A stretch of DNA of 64,000 nt from Dendrolimus kikuchii (Eukaryota > Arthropoda > Insecta > Lepidoptera > Lasiocampidae). A model generated the notes under the pieces. That model was not told the DNA's origin. It made no database searches and saw only the letters and a program-made list of their open reading frames with translations. This document shows positions 35,501 through 46,188 of the stretch, in pieces; position 1 is the stretch's first letter, and every line of letters begins with the position of its first letter. The DNA lies in contig CM034392.1 of the NCBI GenBank assembly GCA_019925095.2, positions 22,727,887 to 22,791,886 of the forward strand, in the 5' to 3' direction. The position numbers and the translations under genes were made by a program.

Positions 35501-38500
35501 CAGTTATATTTGTACCTGTGTTATACATGTTTGTATAGTTCTAATAAACTCTATAATAATTCCGACAGCATTTTAATTCGAGTCCTGCAACTCGTAACAA
35601 TATAAGTAAATGAATTAAAAAAAATTAAAAATCATGGTGGCCAATTCTGGATTCGTATTTCGAAAATATAAATCAATTTAAATTACAATATTTGTCTGTT
35701 CGTTAGAGCATCGCTTCAAAACTATTGAACTGCTTTGAATTAAATTGAAAAAAGATCTAGTTTATGCCCCAGATTGACCCTTAGAATACTTGTTATCCCG
35801 ATAAATGCGGTCGTATCCGTGGGATAGACGAATATAACCAAAAAAGTGGCACTGTAGTTGTTTTTTTTGATTCCGTATGTCATTTCATTCATTCAATCAA
35901 CAAACACGTCGTCATCACTCCAACGCGAACGAAGTTTGGCACTTGCTATTATTGATATAAAACAATTTCATTTTCAGCAACGCAATCATGATCTACCTGC
36001 TATCCAAGTATGGCAATAAAAGCCAGCAAGAGTCTTTATACCCAAGTGACGTCAACACTCGCGCCGTTATCAATCAAATCATGCATTTCAACACTGGAGT
36101 CTATTTCGTCAGACTTAAAGTGATTGTTGTAAGTAGATAACTGTAAAATTGATGATTAATATTTTTCATTAAATTTGCATTATTCTTACTATATAATTTT
36201 TAATAGCAGTAGTGATTTAACAAGTGTACCTATTCGGTTTGGACAAGTCTTTTTTTTTATTCCAAAGTCTTGTCCAAGAAAACTATAACTAAATGAAGAG
36301 TATTTATAAAAAATAGGGTATTTTCCGCGACTTCGTCCTCGAAAAGTTTCCACCTGTATGCCGCAGATGGTAGGTATCCCATTTTGTGGGTCAAATAGAT
36401 TTCATGCTATTTTGAGAGCAAGCACTCATATAGGCGCCACAGTCTATAATTTTCAAAAAACAATGTTAGTGCGAGTCAATATCCATTCGGCTGACAGATT
36501 GTCAAATATCCGTATTCTCTAAAATTCATAGGTGTTAAATGTGTCTCGGTCAAATCAAGCTTGATTTAATATTGACCTGAGACGGTTTAGAGACTATCAA
36601 AACCATCAAAAGTTACGATTCCCATTCCATTCAACTGCCAATTTGAGTTACAGTCTCGGGGCCCTGGTTACATTGCATAAAAAAAATTCTAGGCGCTTTG
36701 CCCTTGAAAAATTTCAACCCGTCCCGCGAAAACTGAAACTATATTATGCCGAATTTCAGCAAAATAGTTACTGTAGTTTTTCTGTGAAATCGTAATGGAC
36801 AAAGTTACTTTGACTTTTATAAAGTAAATATGGATTCGACAATTATTAGAGCGACAATAAAATGTCTTTATTTAAATTCTTTTTTTATTTTATTGCTGAA
36901 GCGCAGCCGACAGGCTGACAGCCCGACTGTGATGGAAAGAGGTTACCGTCGCCTATGGACATTAGCAATACTAGAGGTGCTGCCAATGTGCTGCTGGCCT
37001 CGAAGGAGAAACTGGAAGCTGGCCATTGATGGCTGGAACACCACACAAAGTTGTTATGGCGACATACTCTAAGCCAGGGGGGTAGCCATACGTCGGGCAA
37101 CAGCCCTACCACCTGGCTATGGGTTCTTTTGTCGCCTCTTACGACAGGCCGCCCCAAGAAGGAATAACTATTCTTTTTCTGTTCCTGCACGTAGGAAGTA
37201 CTATCAGTAGTAACAAAAATGTTTATTTTCTGTAGTAACTGCAGGTTAGTCGCCGCTTAGTGCTTGGCCAGACTGAACAGGCGGGCGCGGGGGCGACGCG
37301 GGTACGGAGACGCGCGCAACGTCACTTGTCCCCAGTTAATGATGTCGTGTCCAGTGTTTGCCAAATGCAATATGGATTAAGAGGACTTATTTTTATTAGA
37401 AAATTCTTATATAAAATGTCAAGTGCTACAAGTGAAAAATGGGATTAATGAAATTAACTTCACTAGAGAAAGTGAAGGAGAATTTTATACACTATATGAG
37501 AAATTGTGAATGCAACCTCAGAAGTTTTTTGAATATTTAAGAATTTCAATGGATACATTTGACTACATATTAGAAAACAGAAAACTGTTGCAAACGCGCG
37601 CGGTTAGCTCGGAATGGTTTGAGATCCTCGCGCTCCGCGTTGTTTGCCTCTTTACTCTTGACACTGCGGCCACTTGTATGAAGTTGTATGTATGTGCTAT
37701 GGCTTGAAATGCCCGGTTTCATATGTTTAAGTATGCCGCGCCGCGATCGCCCCGCGCCCGCGTGTGCAGTCTGGCCAAGCACTTATTCTTATATGCTGTG
37801 GATTTCCTCTCCTCCATCAGCATCAACACTATCTACCTTTGTCAACAGCGCTACCAGAACTTACTTTTTAAACGGGCAGTTTATTTATTTTTTCTAATAT
37901 ATGTTAACTGTGTGCTTCAGTTGCCAGCAGTCTTCGGTGATTCGCCAGGTCCCACCCAGAAGATGAAAGACGATGTAGACCTTGCCTACGGAGTAGTCGA
38001 ATCCTACCTCAAAGGCAGGAAGTACATCGCAACAGACCACATGACCTTGGCTGATCTGGCAGCAGGAACCACCACCGCTGCTGTGGCACCTCTACACAAG
38101 CTTGAACCTGAGAGGTAGTATGCGTTTTTTTAATTGTGTGAATTCAGCAGACAGGCAGATGGCCCACCTGATGGAAAGTAGTTACCATCGCCTGTGGACA
38201 CTTGTAACTAGAGGTGCTACCAATATGCTGCCGCTCTCAAGAGGGACTGGAGCATGGCTACTAATGCCGGACCAAATTCAAGGTTGTTATGGCGGCGTAC
38301 TCTACACCAGGGGAGGTAGCCAATAGTAGCCATACAGACTGGCAAATACCCTACCACCTGCTGGGGGGCTGGGGGTTGTTTTGTCGCCTGTTACGAAAGT
38401 ACGTACGTACGAATTTTTTTTATTATATTTTTAAATTATTATTTACATCGTTTTATCATAGTAAAAAATAGAAATATTGTTGGAAATTTCCAAATATTTT

Positions 38501-39339
38501 TATTTATTTATAAATTTGAGTTATTTAAATGCCATTATTTTCGAGAACTTTTATTGACGTTATAGTTCATTCTCCTGGGCGCGTTCCTCTTGTTGCTCAC
38601 AATACTCAAAATGCTCCTTCTGATGTTTCAGAACAACTGAAGGAGCATTTGGAGCCATACCATGGTCGGTATCCATGCAAAGCACCCATTGTATTACATA
38701 CAATTTGTTATCGATCACTGAAAAAATCACATTGGAATTTGTTTTTTTTAACTGGTTATTTTAAACAATCCCAGAAAATTTCCCGCGGGATTCCCGGAAT
38801 AATAAGTAGCGCAGATTATTAGTCTAAGAAATGGTTTTAATCAGCGAAAACTGCATCGAAATCTGCCCAGGAGTTTTTACGTGAATCTCGAACAAACAGA
38901 TAAGAAATCTAAAAAAAATTGCTTCGTGTTGTCCATTGTTTATATAGTCTATTCCAGATGTTTTTTTTTTAATAGCTTCAATGTACAAACATGGCATGTT
39001 TAGAATCTTATAATATTTATAGAGAGATAATGTTAGACTTTTATTGTAACATGTGTACGTATCCCTATTATTGTGGGATTCGAAGGTGAAATCCATCCGA
39101 AAGATACATGTCAGTACCTAGTCTATTTTATATCACAATGCTGCCATGCCGGGCTTTGTCTGTTTAGAAGTCTCTGTTCTTGTTTTATTGTCATTTTATT
39201 GATTTTCAGATTTCCTCTTACTACTGAATGGCTGGCAAGATTGTATGAAGAGCCGAGCTTTAAGAAATTCATCACTCCGTGTGTGCAAGTCTTGGACCAG
39301 ATAGTTAATACTTGCTGGGAGAGGAATAAGAGTAAATAA
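29571..39339 (+). CDS. Glutathione S-transferase, delta/epsilon type (copy 2)
   Basis: Five coding exons (29571-29714, 32432-32490, 35978-36128, 37921-38114, 39210-39339) give 225 residues. The catalytic serine is in LEASPPSNAV, the cis-proline in NPMGTVPAIRD and the glutathione-binding Glu-Ser in LSESNAIMIYL. The C-terminal domain has ATDHMTLADLAAGTT. It should act as a cytosolic dimer that conjugates glutathione to electrophiles. The first four exon lengths equal those of the other GST, and residues are alike throughout, so the two are tandem duplicates, diverged well past recent duplication. The exon 4 donor GTAGTA is weaker than the others. The introns hold three LINE fragments, a solo LTR, a Harbinger derivative and two SINE-like copies. 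Confidence 0.93.
30486..31040 (-). mobile_element. LINE 3' fragment: RT C-terminus plus tail
   Basis: The minus strand reads MEYCSHLWAGAPAYQTDPLD, SIQRRAVRIVDDP, CIFYRLYNGECSEELLDL and, after a frameshift, PRTTMIWREHPAEVFHLRYN, the C-terminal region of a common moth LINE. It then continues into the GATGGAAAG-family tail and ends with AATAAAAAA. It shows that the short repeats of that family share this LINE's 3' end. Confidence 0.8.
31070..32400 (+). pseudogene. Degenerate RT of a different non-LTR clade
   Basis: A zinc-finger-like start (CFFKGQRGLKTHLGKTP) is followed by an open stretch with RIPRSAFKSACQILSKLI and NNLQAWKELLLLPYKKF. After frameshifts come QQG-P-EPAMC-like sequence and the RT catalytic box WYLDDGTLGG near 32025-32055, then a thumb segment with LTLNLSKCEIYLS. 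It lies directly before GST exon 2. The clade is not certain; the YLDDGT box is unlike the YADD elements elsewhere here. Confidence 0.65.
32558..34775 (-). mobile_element. Jockey-like LINE, 5'-truncated, RT nearly intact
   Basis: On the minus strand 584 codons are open from 34530 to 32776. RT blocks are in order: YRPISILSSIPKLFEKMV, KQHGFIRKRS, DVIYTDFEKAFDRVDH, QSGVPQGSHLGP and LLYADDKKIF, then a thumb with VRDLGVLLDFKMSF. Upstream codons continue in another frame to about 34760, offset by one extra A in an eight-A run near 34537. A 3' UTR ends in poly(A) (poly-T at 32558-32578). The endonuclease and first ORF are missing. It sits in GST intron 2, 70 bases after exon 2 and antisense to it. 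I found no clear target duplication. Confidence 0.9.
34800..35095 (+). repeat. Interspersed repeat of the 'CCGCGACTTCGTC' type
   Basis: It begins ATACTAGCATTTTCCCGCGA, contains CGAAATCGGCCGAGTGG and CCTAAACAAACAGACAAACA and ends ATAATATTATAGATA. This layout is very common in moth genomes. Confidence 0.65.
35155..35599 (+). mobile_element. Solo LTR in GST copy 2 intron
   Basis: It starts TGTTACGACCGAC and ends CAACTCGTAACA, with imperfect 4-bp flanks (GTAT / ATAT). It has an AATAAA signal in TTCTAATAAACTC near its 3' end. About 445 bp. Same family as 18414, 27135 and 56141, in sense orientation here. Confidence 0.82.
36315..36830. repeat. Old interspersed repeats, 'CGCGACTTCGTCCTCG' type
   Basis: Two partial copies: one from about 36317 (TTTTCCGCGACTTCGTCC) and one ending near 36815 with GAATTTCAGCAAAATAG and TTTCTGTGAAATCG. 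Sequence between them is unassigned. Confidence 0.45.
36880..37190 (-). repeat. LINE/SINE tail copy (GATGGAAAG family), long
   Basis: It has CTGATGG-type start (CTGTGATGGAAAGAGGTTAC), GTCGCCTATGGACATTAGCA, CCCTACCACCTGGCTATGGG and ends with CTTACGACAGGCCGCCCC. It lies in intron 3 of the second GST, just before the Harbinger derivative. Confidence 0.78.
37260..37782 (+). mobile_element. PIF/Harbinger deletion derivative with TTA target duplication
   Basis: Ends match as inverted repeats: GTGCTTGGCCAGACTG and CAGTCTGGCCAAGCAC, with GC-rich extension into GGCGGGCGCGGGGGCGACGC. TTA stands at 37257-37259 and 37783-37785, the 3-bp target of this superfamily. The interior keeps a transposase piece reading EGEFYTLYEKL, stop, QPQKFFEYLRISMDTFDYIL, which resembles the start of Harbinger nucleases. 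Most of the transposase is deleted, so it cannot move on its own. Confidence 0.88.
38140..38400 (-). repeat. LINE/SINE tail copy (GATGGAAAG family)
   Basis: It has TTCAGCAGACAGGCAGATGG, CCTGATGGAAAGTAGTTACC, CTCTACACCAGGGGAGGTAG and TTTTGTCGCCTGTTACGA. It lies 25 bases after GST exon 4, in intron 4. Confidence 0.78.
38735..39060. repeat. Interspersed repeat remnant in GST intron 4
   Basis: It contains TTTCCCGCGGGATTCCCGGA, then CATCGAAATCTGCCCAGG and GTGAATCTCGAACAAACAGA, and a following part that matches 8510-8560 in reverse. Non-coding. Confidence 0.5.
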
Positions 39340-39370
39340 GCAAGGAATAAGAGTAAATAAACAATATTTT

Positions 39371-39376
39371 AATAAA
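39371..39376 (+). terminator. Poly(A) signal of second GST
   Basis: AATAAA lies 31 bases after the stop codon and is followed by GTTTCATTTC. An earlier AATAAA-like string overlaps the stop region (AGTAAATAAACAATA), but this one is canonical and better placed. Confidence 0.65.
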
Positions 39377-40259
39377 GTTTCATTTCATTTACCCCAGTCA
39401 TAGACAATAAGTAAATTACTCTCTGTAATTTCCATTATTATCACAACACTATTCATACTTATGTATATGAATTAATATTATATGCAGTTATGAAAGGAAC
39501 AAAAACAATATTCTTTATTGTCCACTTACATAATAAAAATAAAACACTTCAAAATTTTTCGCGGATTTCGTAGTAAAGAAATTTTCATAAAGTTGATATA
39601 AATGGTGCGTTGCATCATTTCATGGCAAAAGCCGCATGTAATCCTTAGTTTAACAATAGTTTCCGTTGAACCGTTATAATTTGAAAATTTAACTCACGTA
39701 ATAGGCAACAGCGCCATCTACTCTTATAACTTTATAACTTAAAAGGATTATAAATATTTTAATTCATAGATGTCACTAACATTACTAAATGTCAACTATT
39801 GTTCAGATAAACTGAACTTTTACATTCTTTGGTTTTTTAATTCACGGACTAGTCAAATACAATAAATGTATCAAAAAGGTTCTGCCCAGCTAGACATGTG
39901 CAAGAAGCTTGTGTGTAAGCTTCTTGGACATGTGGCATACGCGTTAAACGAATAGAATGAAAATGTATGGCATAACATAATACTCAACGTAGCGATACGT
40001 CATTACCATACATTTTTTTCTATTCGAATTCTTTTCATTTAGCGCGAATCCCACGTGTCTAAGGGGGGCAGAACTATTATTTGGTCGTGTTGCATTTATA
40101 ATTCTATATTTCCATAAATTGGAGCGACATCTATACATTTCTATGAAAACCTCTTAAGTTATTGTCAAGTTATTACTTAGTACAGAGACATCTGTGTAGA
40201 AATATGTTAGGTACAAAGTTATCTAAAGTTTGACCTTGCCATGCAACTTTCGAACTTAT

Positions 40260-40761
40260 CTCGTTGGGAGAACGACACGCGCTGGAATCGGAATTTGAGT
40301 GGCCGGGTATCGGCGCTGGAGCCCCCCCGAGCCAGTTGCCAGTCAAACGGCAGAAACGTGTACGGCGAAGTGCGGTCGACTCGTCGATGCGCAGCTGTTC
40401 CGCCGCGCTTGTCAATTTAACAGTTCAATTGAAACGAGAGTGTAAATAAACAAATTATTCCTTTTCATTGCGTTATAATACGGTGAAGTGATAGATAAGT
40501 TTGTTTTATAATCGTGCCGTTGCAAAGTGTAGCGTTTGAATGTATTCGTAACCGCTCCTCGCTATGACAAGGGAGAGCACTCAGTTACCTTCCGAGTAAC
40601 CGGAGGCATTAAAATGTTTCATGTGGTCTAATTGTTGCCTCAATTTACGTAAATATAAGTGTATACGTTGTATTTAAGGACTATTGTGAATCGTTTAGTG
40701 ACACTTGAAGTTGTTTTAATTGTTTTTTTCGACTCTGTCGTTAGTCGTCTACACGTTGAAA
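40260..40761 (+). promoter_or_regulatory. GC-rich promoter and 5' UTR of kinase-like gene
   Basis: Bases 40262-40420 rise sharply in GC and CpG (for example GGTATCGGCGCTGGAGCCCC) above the AT-rich surroundings. AACAGTTCAATT at about 40418-40430 could be an initiator. It is followed by a non-repetitive leader to the ATG at 40762. No TATA box is evident. A leader intron ending at TCGTTAG near 40745 is possible. Confidence 0.45.
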
Positions 40762-40907
40762 ATGAGTGTTTTGAGTGGTCTTACTGAGGCTGACTTTAAG
40801 ATAGCCAGCGATGGGCTGCTGGAGCTACCTGAGGAGCGACTCCGCAGTATTATGAGGACCGAGCCTATCACATCTGTCTACCACGTCGAACAAACACCCT
40901 TTGCAAG
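40762..40907 (+). CDS. Drak: First coding exon of DRAK/STK17-like kinase (partial)
   Basis: The ATG has a good context (TTGAAAATGAG). The exon encodes 48 residues starting MSVLSGLTEADFKIASDGLL, then LRSIMRTEPITSVYHVEQTP and FA plus two bases of Arg, and ends at a GTCAGT donor. The pattern RTEP...Y.....PFAR is what precedes the glycine-rich loop (GKFA.VR) of DRAK and STK17 kinases; human STK17A has AVVRTEPFQDGY in the same place. DRAK is a serine/threonine kinase that acts on myosin regulatory light chain. The kinase domain itself is not in the window, so this rests on about 30 residues. The intron that follows must be longer than 23 kb. An in-frame upstream TTG is not a plausible start. Confidence 0.55.
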
Positions 40908-42811
40908 GTCAGTTTTACGTATCAGCTGTGCTTCGGTCACGTGTTACCTTTTAAATATGTATATACCTAACTCAAACTAAGTCTGAGAATAACTTGATGG
41001 CAAATTAAAAGTTTGGTCAAAGGTCACTAAAACTTTCAAATGTTGCTAAAAACCACAGATTCAACAAAATGTCATGCCATAGAATATTGATGATAATAAA
41101 AAACCATAAATTACAAAGAACCATAAAGAAAAGAGATTCTTTTCTATTCAATTTTGGCTCGACGTGGTTTATGTAATCTTATAGTATAAAAAAATATTGA
41201 TACAAATAACAAATAATGCTCTAAGGGCTAAGGGTGCTTATTCAGAGAAACTACACTTAAATAGGGGTTAAAACCAGAAGGTATATATTTTCTGAGTACC
41301 ATAGCATTATCATGACCATTTTAGAAAATAATGTAAAGGTAGTGGTTATTGTATGTGCAAATGACTATCTTCTTCTTATCTTATGATAAAAGTTGTTTTG
41401 ATATGCTTATGTGTTATTAGTTGTGAAATATCACATCTACCTTGTTAAATATCAGCACATTCTAGATAACAATGACTGATGATTGTAGAGGTTCATGATA
41501 AAAAATGATAAGATTGTTACTTTTGTGCTAATATATGAAGTAAAAACACATATATTTAAAGATGGTAAAATTGTATGTGGCTCTGTCACAATGATTATAC
41601 AAATTTGAATATATAAGTACAAACTAATAATATTTGTGCTCTCTAATTTAATATAAAAAATAATTACAAGATTTTGTAAACTATGGAGAATGTGTATTCT
41701 GTTTATCCAGAATTTAACTGATTGTAACAGCAATAGTCTATTTGTAACCTTGGAATCTATTATTATACAATTCATTAATTGTTTTTGATATGGACTATCC
41801 TAAACTAGGTATTTCATCAAATTTCTTATTTGCTAGTTGTGAACTGTATGTTGTCTCACAAATTAAAATCCCTATGACAATTTTATACCATATTCCATAC
41901 CTTATAAAATTTATTTCTGCTTGGCTCTTAAAGTGTTTTAATTTAATCAACTGTCAAGTAGATAATTTAAGGGTTCCATAGCTATACTGAAAAAAATATA
42001 TCTATGAAATATCTATAATTGTAAGAGGCATTTCCTTCAAAAACTAACAGGTTTATATGGATGTAATGGAAAAATTTCAGTGTACATAAGTAAGTGAGGT
42101 ATAGTTAGAAAAGTCTTTATAAATTAAGACATTACTTCTTTAGTAGTAACTTTTTTGAAATCAGTCAATAGGTGGGAATACTTGCTTCCAAAACTGTTAA
42201 GTGCTTTTCTAATCCTGTAATTTTTGGACTATGGGGATTAAAAAAACAAGATGGTACAGTAAGTTTCATTGAAGTAGATCCTTTGAATGGGGTCTGGAAG
42301 AGATCTCTGACAGCAATAAGATGGTAATTTGTACCTAATTTTAAGATGTTTTTCAAGTATATTCTACAATAAAATGAAATACTTAATCATAATCAAATGC
42401 CAAAAACCCTAGACATTCTACTGCTACATATTGCTATACTTACTCACAACATGCACTCGAATAACCTTTTTACTACATCTAAGTGTTTTGTTACCGCAAT
42501 AAAAAAGTTATTAAAAATGTGTGTTGTGAGAATACCTGACACAGATACTATCCAATGTTTCATGTAAGTAAATAATGTGTATCTTAATAAAAAACGATTT
42601 ATTAACACGCATAATTGTCTTCTCAACTTGTCGACTCCATTGTTCCATACATTGACAACATTCTGATCATCACTTATAATTTATAATAATTATGTTAAAT
42701 GAACTGTAATGATAGTAAAACAATAATTATGTACGCCCCTTTATTAAATATGATTACATATATTGTGATTTAAATAAAAGTGTATTCAATATAGGTCATA
42801 AAGATGATAAT

Positions 42812-42895
42812 AACAGCCCATTAACATCCCACTGCTGGGCTCTAATCTCTTCTGTTCCCTTTGTGGGTGAACGGACAGTATACCCTTACATTCTA
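42812..42895. repeat. Fragment of the AACAGCCCAT repeat
   Basis: AACAGCCCATTAACATCCCA followed by CTGCTGGGCTCTAATCTC and GAACGGACAGTATACC, matching 505-590. The sequence from 40908 to 42811 is AT-rich intron with nothing I can identify. Confidence 0.65.
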
Positions 42896-43656
42896 TGGGA
42901 TTGTATTCATTATTTGTATTACCGACATTTCCGAACGAATTTTAAAGAATCGACCTATCTAAATTTATAAATTTCTATGTTGCCAGTGAACACTGAAGCT
43001 AATATTTAAAAAGAGCTCCGTTTTTCACGGTCCGTCTAAAAAAGACATCAAACACAACATGTGACATCTGGCGATTATCAAATTAGCAGATGGCCTCTCG
43101 CATCGATCTTACCGATAACACCGGAGACGTAAAAAAAATATCTATCGACCTTATCTTCAAAGCAACTCTTCCTGAATTTAAATCGAATAATACTCAGATC
43201 TAGCGCGAATTAACTCTAGCAGTCACGCGCTTCAACGGAGTTCCATGAGTTACAACTATTCTTGCGAAAATAATCGGAGGCCGAATGTAAATCCAGTGTG
43301 GAATCAGTTCTGTGGTGCGCACCCAATTGTTAAGTTCCATAGGTTAAAAATCTCATCGTATGTATATTCGTGGTGTGCTCACGGTATTAATTTCCTTGAA
43401 AGATGAACCAATTTTCACGTGTTTATACACAGTTATACATTGATTTAAAGTTAAGGTAATATTTAGTGTTCATTAAATTTAAATCGGTCAGTAAATAAAA
43501 AAATATGAACATTTATTTTCAAAATTGCATTGTGTGCACTCAACGTGACGCAGACGTCTTGAATCTTTGTGATTCATTCAATGTAAATTAAGATGCGAAA
43601 TGAAGTTAGTTTTCATATATGTATTGACGTCCAAGTTGTAACAACTCGATATTTAT

Positions 43657-44368
43657 TAGGGATGGGCCGAAATTCGTTTTACATTCGGTTTGACCGAATT
43701 TTGGCAGCTTCAGCTGAACTTCGGCATTCGGCCGAAATTCGGTTTAAATGCCGAACATTCGGTACAAGGAAAACGTAAAATACCTACTTGCACTAGTTTG
43801 ACTGAAGTTAATAGAAATCATATCTATTATAACCGTAATACAAAAATTGGCATCTATATACTCATGGTCATTTATTTTAGTCAGGAACATGTAAATGTGA
43901 TAAAAAAAATAGTTCTTGATTGAGTCTTTGCCTAATTAAATAGACATCAAATTAAGACAAAAATAAAATAAACTTATTAGTCCTCTAAGAAACATCAGTA
44001 AGTAGTGCAATTACTTAATTATAATGCGTAACTTAAATTAAAAAAAAAAACACGTATAAGGGAATCAGCAATTATAACTTTAATTTTGATTGAAATTACT
44101 TTTTACGGATTAAACATTATGAATATAGAATAATGAAATGGTGTTTTTTTTTTCAATCAAAGGTCTAAAAATCTATTCCTTTATCCACCTACTCATACTT
44201 AAAATTTACTAGAGGCAAATTATGGTGTAAAAAAGGCAAAAATTAGGTGTTTTCAAGTTGACATTGTCAACAGGTCATGAAGTGTTGCTCTTGAGAAAGC
44301 GTGGCGAAATCAAACCGAACTTCGGCCGAAGTTCGTATTCGGTTCAAACCACATTCGGCCCATCCCTA
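43657..44368. mobile_element. hAT-type MITE with perfect 8-bp target duplication
   Basis: Termini are TAGGGATGGGCCGAA and TTCGGCCCATCCCTA, flanked on each side by ATATTTAT (43649-43656, 44369-44376). Near the ends are many copies of the TTCGG/CCGAA motif in both orientations, as in subterminal transposase sites. The 712-bp interior is AT-rich and non-coding. The 8-bp duplication is diagnostic for hAT. Confidence 0.93.
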
Positions 44369-45204
44369 ATATTTATTGAAACGGTATCTTAAGATGTTTT
44401 AAATATAAAATAATACGCATATATTTGCATTAAAATGACCATATGAATTTGAATTGGTTAGATGACACATTCTACAAATATTTCTAAACATATGTTGTTA
44501 TCACCATACTCTTAAAATGTCATAATAGAAATAATTTAAATTATTGATTAAACATGACGTTGTAACTTGCTACGATCATATAAAATCCAAACGTCTTTGG
44601 CGTTTCGTAAGATGAAGAAAAGTATTTCAGTCGTTAAAGTTTGGACCTTTTTATCACTTAACAGCTGATGTGGACCCTTAGGCAGGCTATTAAAGAATAA
44701 TGGACAGCTATGACAAGACAAGGTCGTACGACTAGGGTATTGGATGGCCATTTTACTTTGGCCAGTCAACTAATTGTGTTTTTGTTCGATGTTTCGCTAT
44801 TTTTCACCCGCTCACGACTCGAGGCCGGCGCGAAACCGGTTCCGAGTCAAACCCGACTCGTTCTGTTACGAATAAATTTCCCCCTTGACGATTGCTATTA
44901 TTCGTTTTGTTACAATTTTTATTTCAGATTTCCGCATGTCTTGAGTTTTTTTGCGATTTTGAGGGGCGTTTCGCTTGTCGAGTTCCTGTCATTTGTATGT
45001 AATGTCAATGTTATTATTAACACGCTTAGAAACTTGCTTGATAGTCACTATTAACGTATATTAAGATGAATGCTTGCATAACAAGTAAATCGTAACAACC
45101 TACTCGAGGTAAAGGCCGATGATTTGCCCCTTCCAAGATGACAGTCATGATCATTACGGATGAAACCGTACTTTAAATAAAAGAAAAAAAAATTGGTTAA
45201 AATT

Positions 45205-45545
45205 AAATTTTTGGCGGGAAATGAAGGGTAACATTGTGCTTTTCAGTTTCATTTTCTAAAAATGTGTAAAAATTACTTTAAAATTAACAATAGTTGAATG
45301 AATGAATATGCTTTATTGTGTTTTAAAGGAAATAGTTAACAGAGATAATTTTTTACAATACAACAGACGGTCTTATCTCTATTAACGGTTGTTAGTTATA
45401 GGTAATAGCTGTAGGATATTAATAGTTTTTTAGTATTATTTATGTGTTGTGTGAGAAATATAAACTGTAGACAAATATGGCCTATCGAATTTGTCACAAG
45501 AACCCCGTGGATTAGCGGCACTCGAAGACCTGCAATTCGCTTTAC
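45205..45545 (+). repeat. Short retroposon family A, interrupted copy
   Basis: The head (TTTGGCGGGAAATGAAGGGT to ATTAACAATAGTTG) and the tail half (TAGGATATTAATAGTTTTTT to GCGGCACTCGAAGACC) are separated by about 110 bases of unrelated sequence (about 45297-45410, containing ATGAATATGCTTTATTGTGT). This points to a later insertion into the repeat. Confidence 0.7.
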
Positions 45546-46156
45546 TTAATACATCAGATGAGGCTGCATGGACCAAGTACCTTTGCCCGCCATTGTCGCT
45601 ATATGGCATACATTAATGGTCTTATCATGTTGCTTCTTTAAGGTTCTTAAAGAATCCTACAACAATATGAAAAAAACCGTAGATATACGTATATACAATT
45701 TTTGATAAATGTGTCAAGCAAATTCTAGTGTAACTAGCATAATACTACAACTACAATTGAAATATCCTAAACTATCGAAATTATCTTTGTATACACTAAT
45801 CCACATTTGACAATTCCCTTACAGCTGTTTATGCAAATAAAAAAATGTTTTTCTTTAACTACAAAAACAAAGATCTTAGATATTAAACAACCATTATAAA
45901 ACAATGTTCAGGAAAATATCAATTAAATGATTAATTAGCCAGCGTTGGCATTGAAACATCGTAGCTGTGTGCTACCGACTTGCTTTTTTATGTATGAGAT
46001 AAGTTACATAATTCATTATACAAATTTCATATTTACTAATTAACTTTACTGTAGATATTTATCAACACATACATATATTAAAATAGTAATTTTTCGTCTG
46101 TGCCCCGTAATCTTACAAACTACCAGTCCTATTAGAAACATGCTTTTGCATTAATT

Positions 46157-46157
46157 A

Positions 46158-46182
<25 letters not shown>
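46157..46182. repeat. TA microsatellite
   Basis: A run of about 13 AT units. A similar run is at 27571-27591. The region 45546-47750 is otherwise AT-rich intron with no recognisable element. Confidence 0.95.

Positions 46183-46188
<6 letters not shown>

Noticed and set aside
37688..38118. 131-codon frame running into GST exon 4
   Set aside because: Only the part from 37921 is coding. A good acceptor (TGTGCTTCAG) and the exon length shared with the other GST set the boundary, and the upstream part is Harbinger and intron sequence.
40720..40761. In-frame upstream extension of the kinase-like exon
   Set aside because: It would need a TTG start, which nuclear genes in animals rarely use; the ATG at 40762 has a better context.
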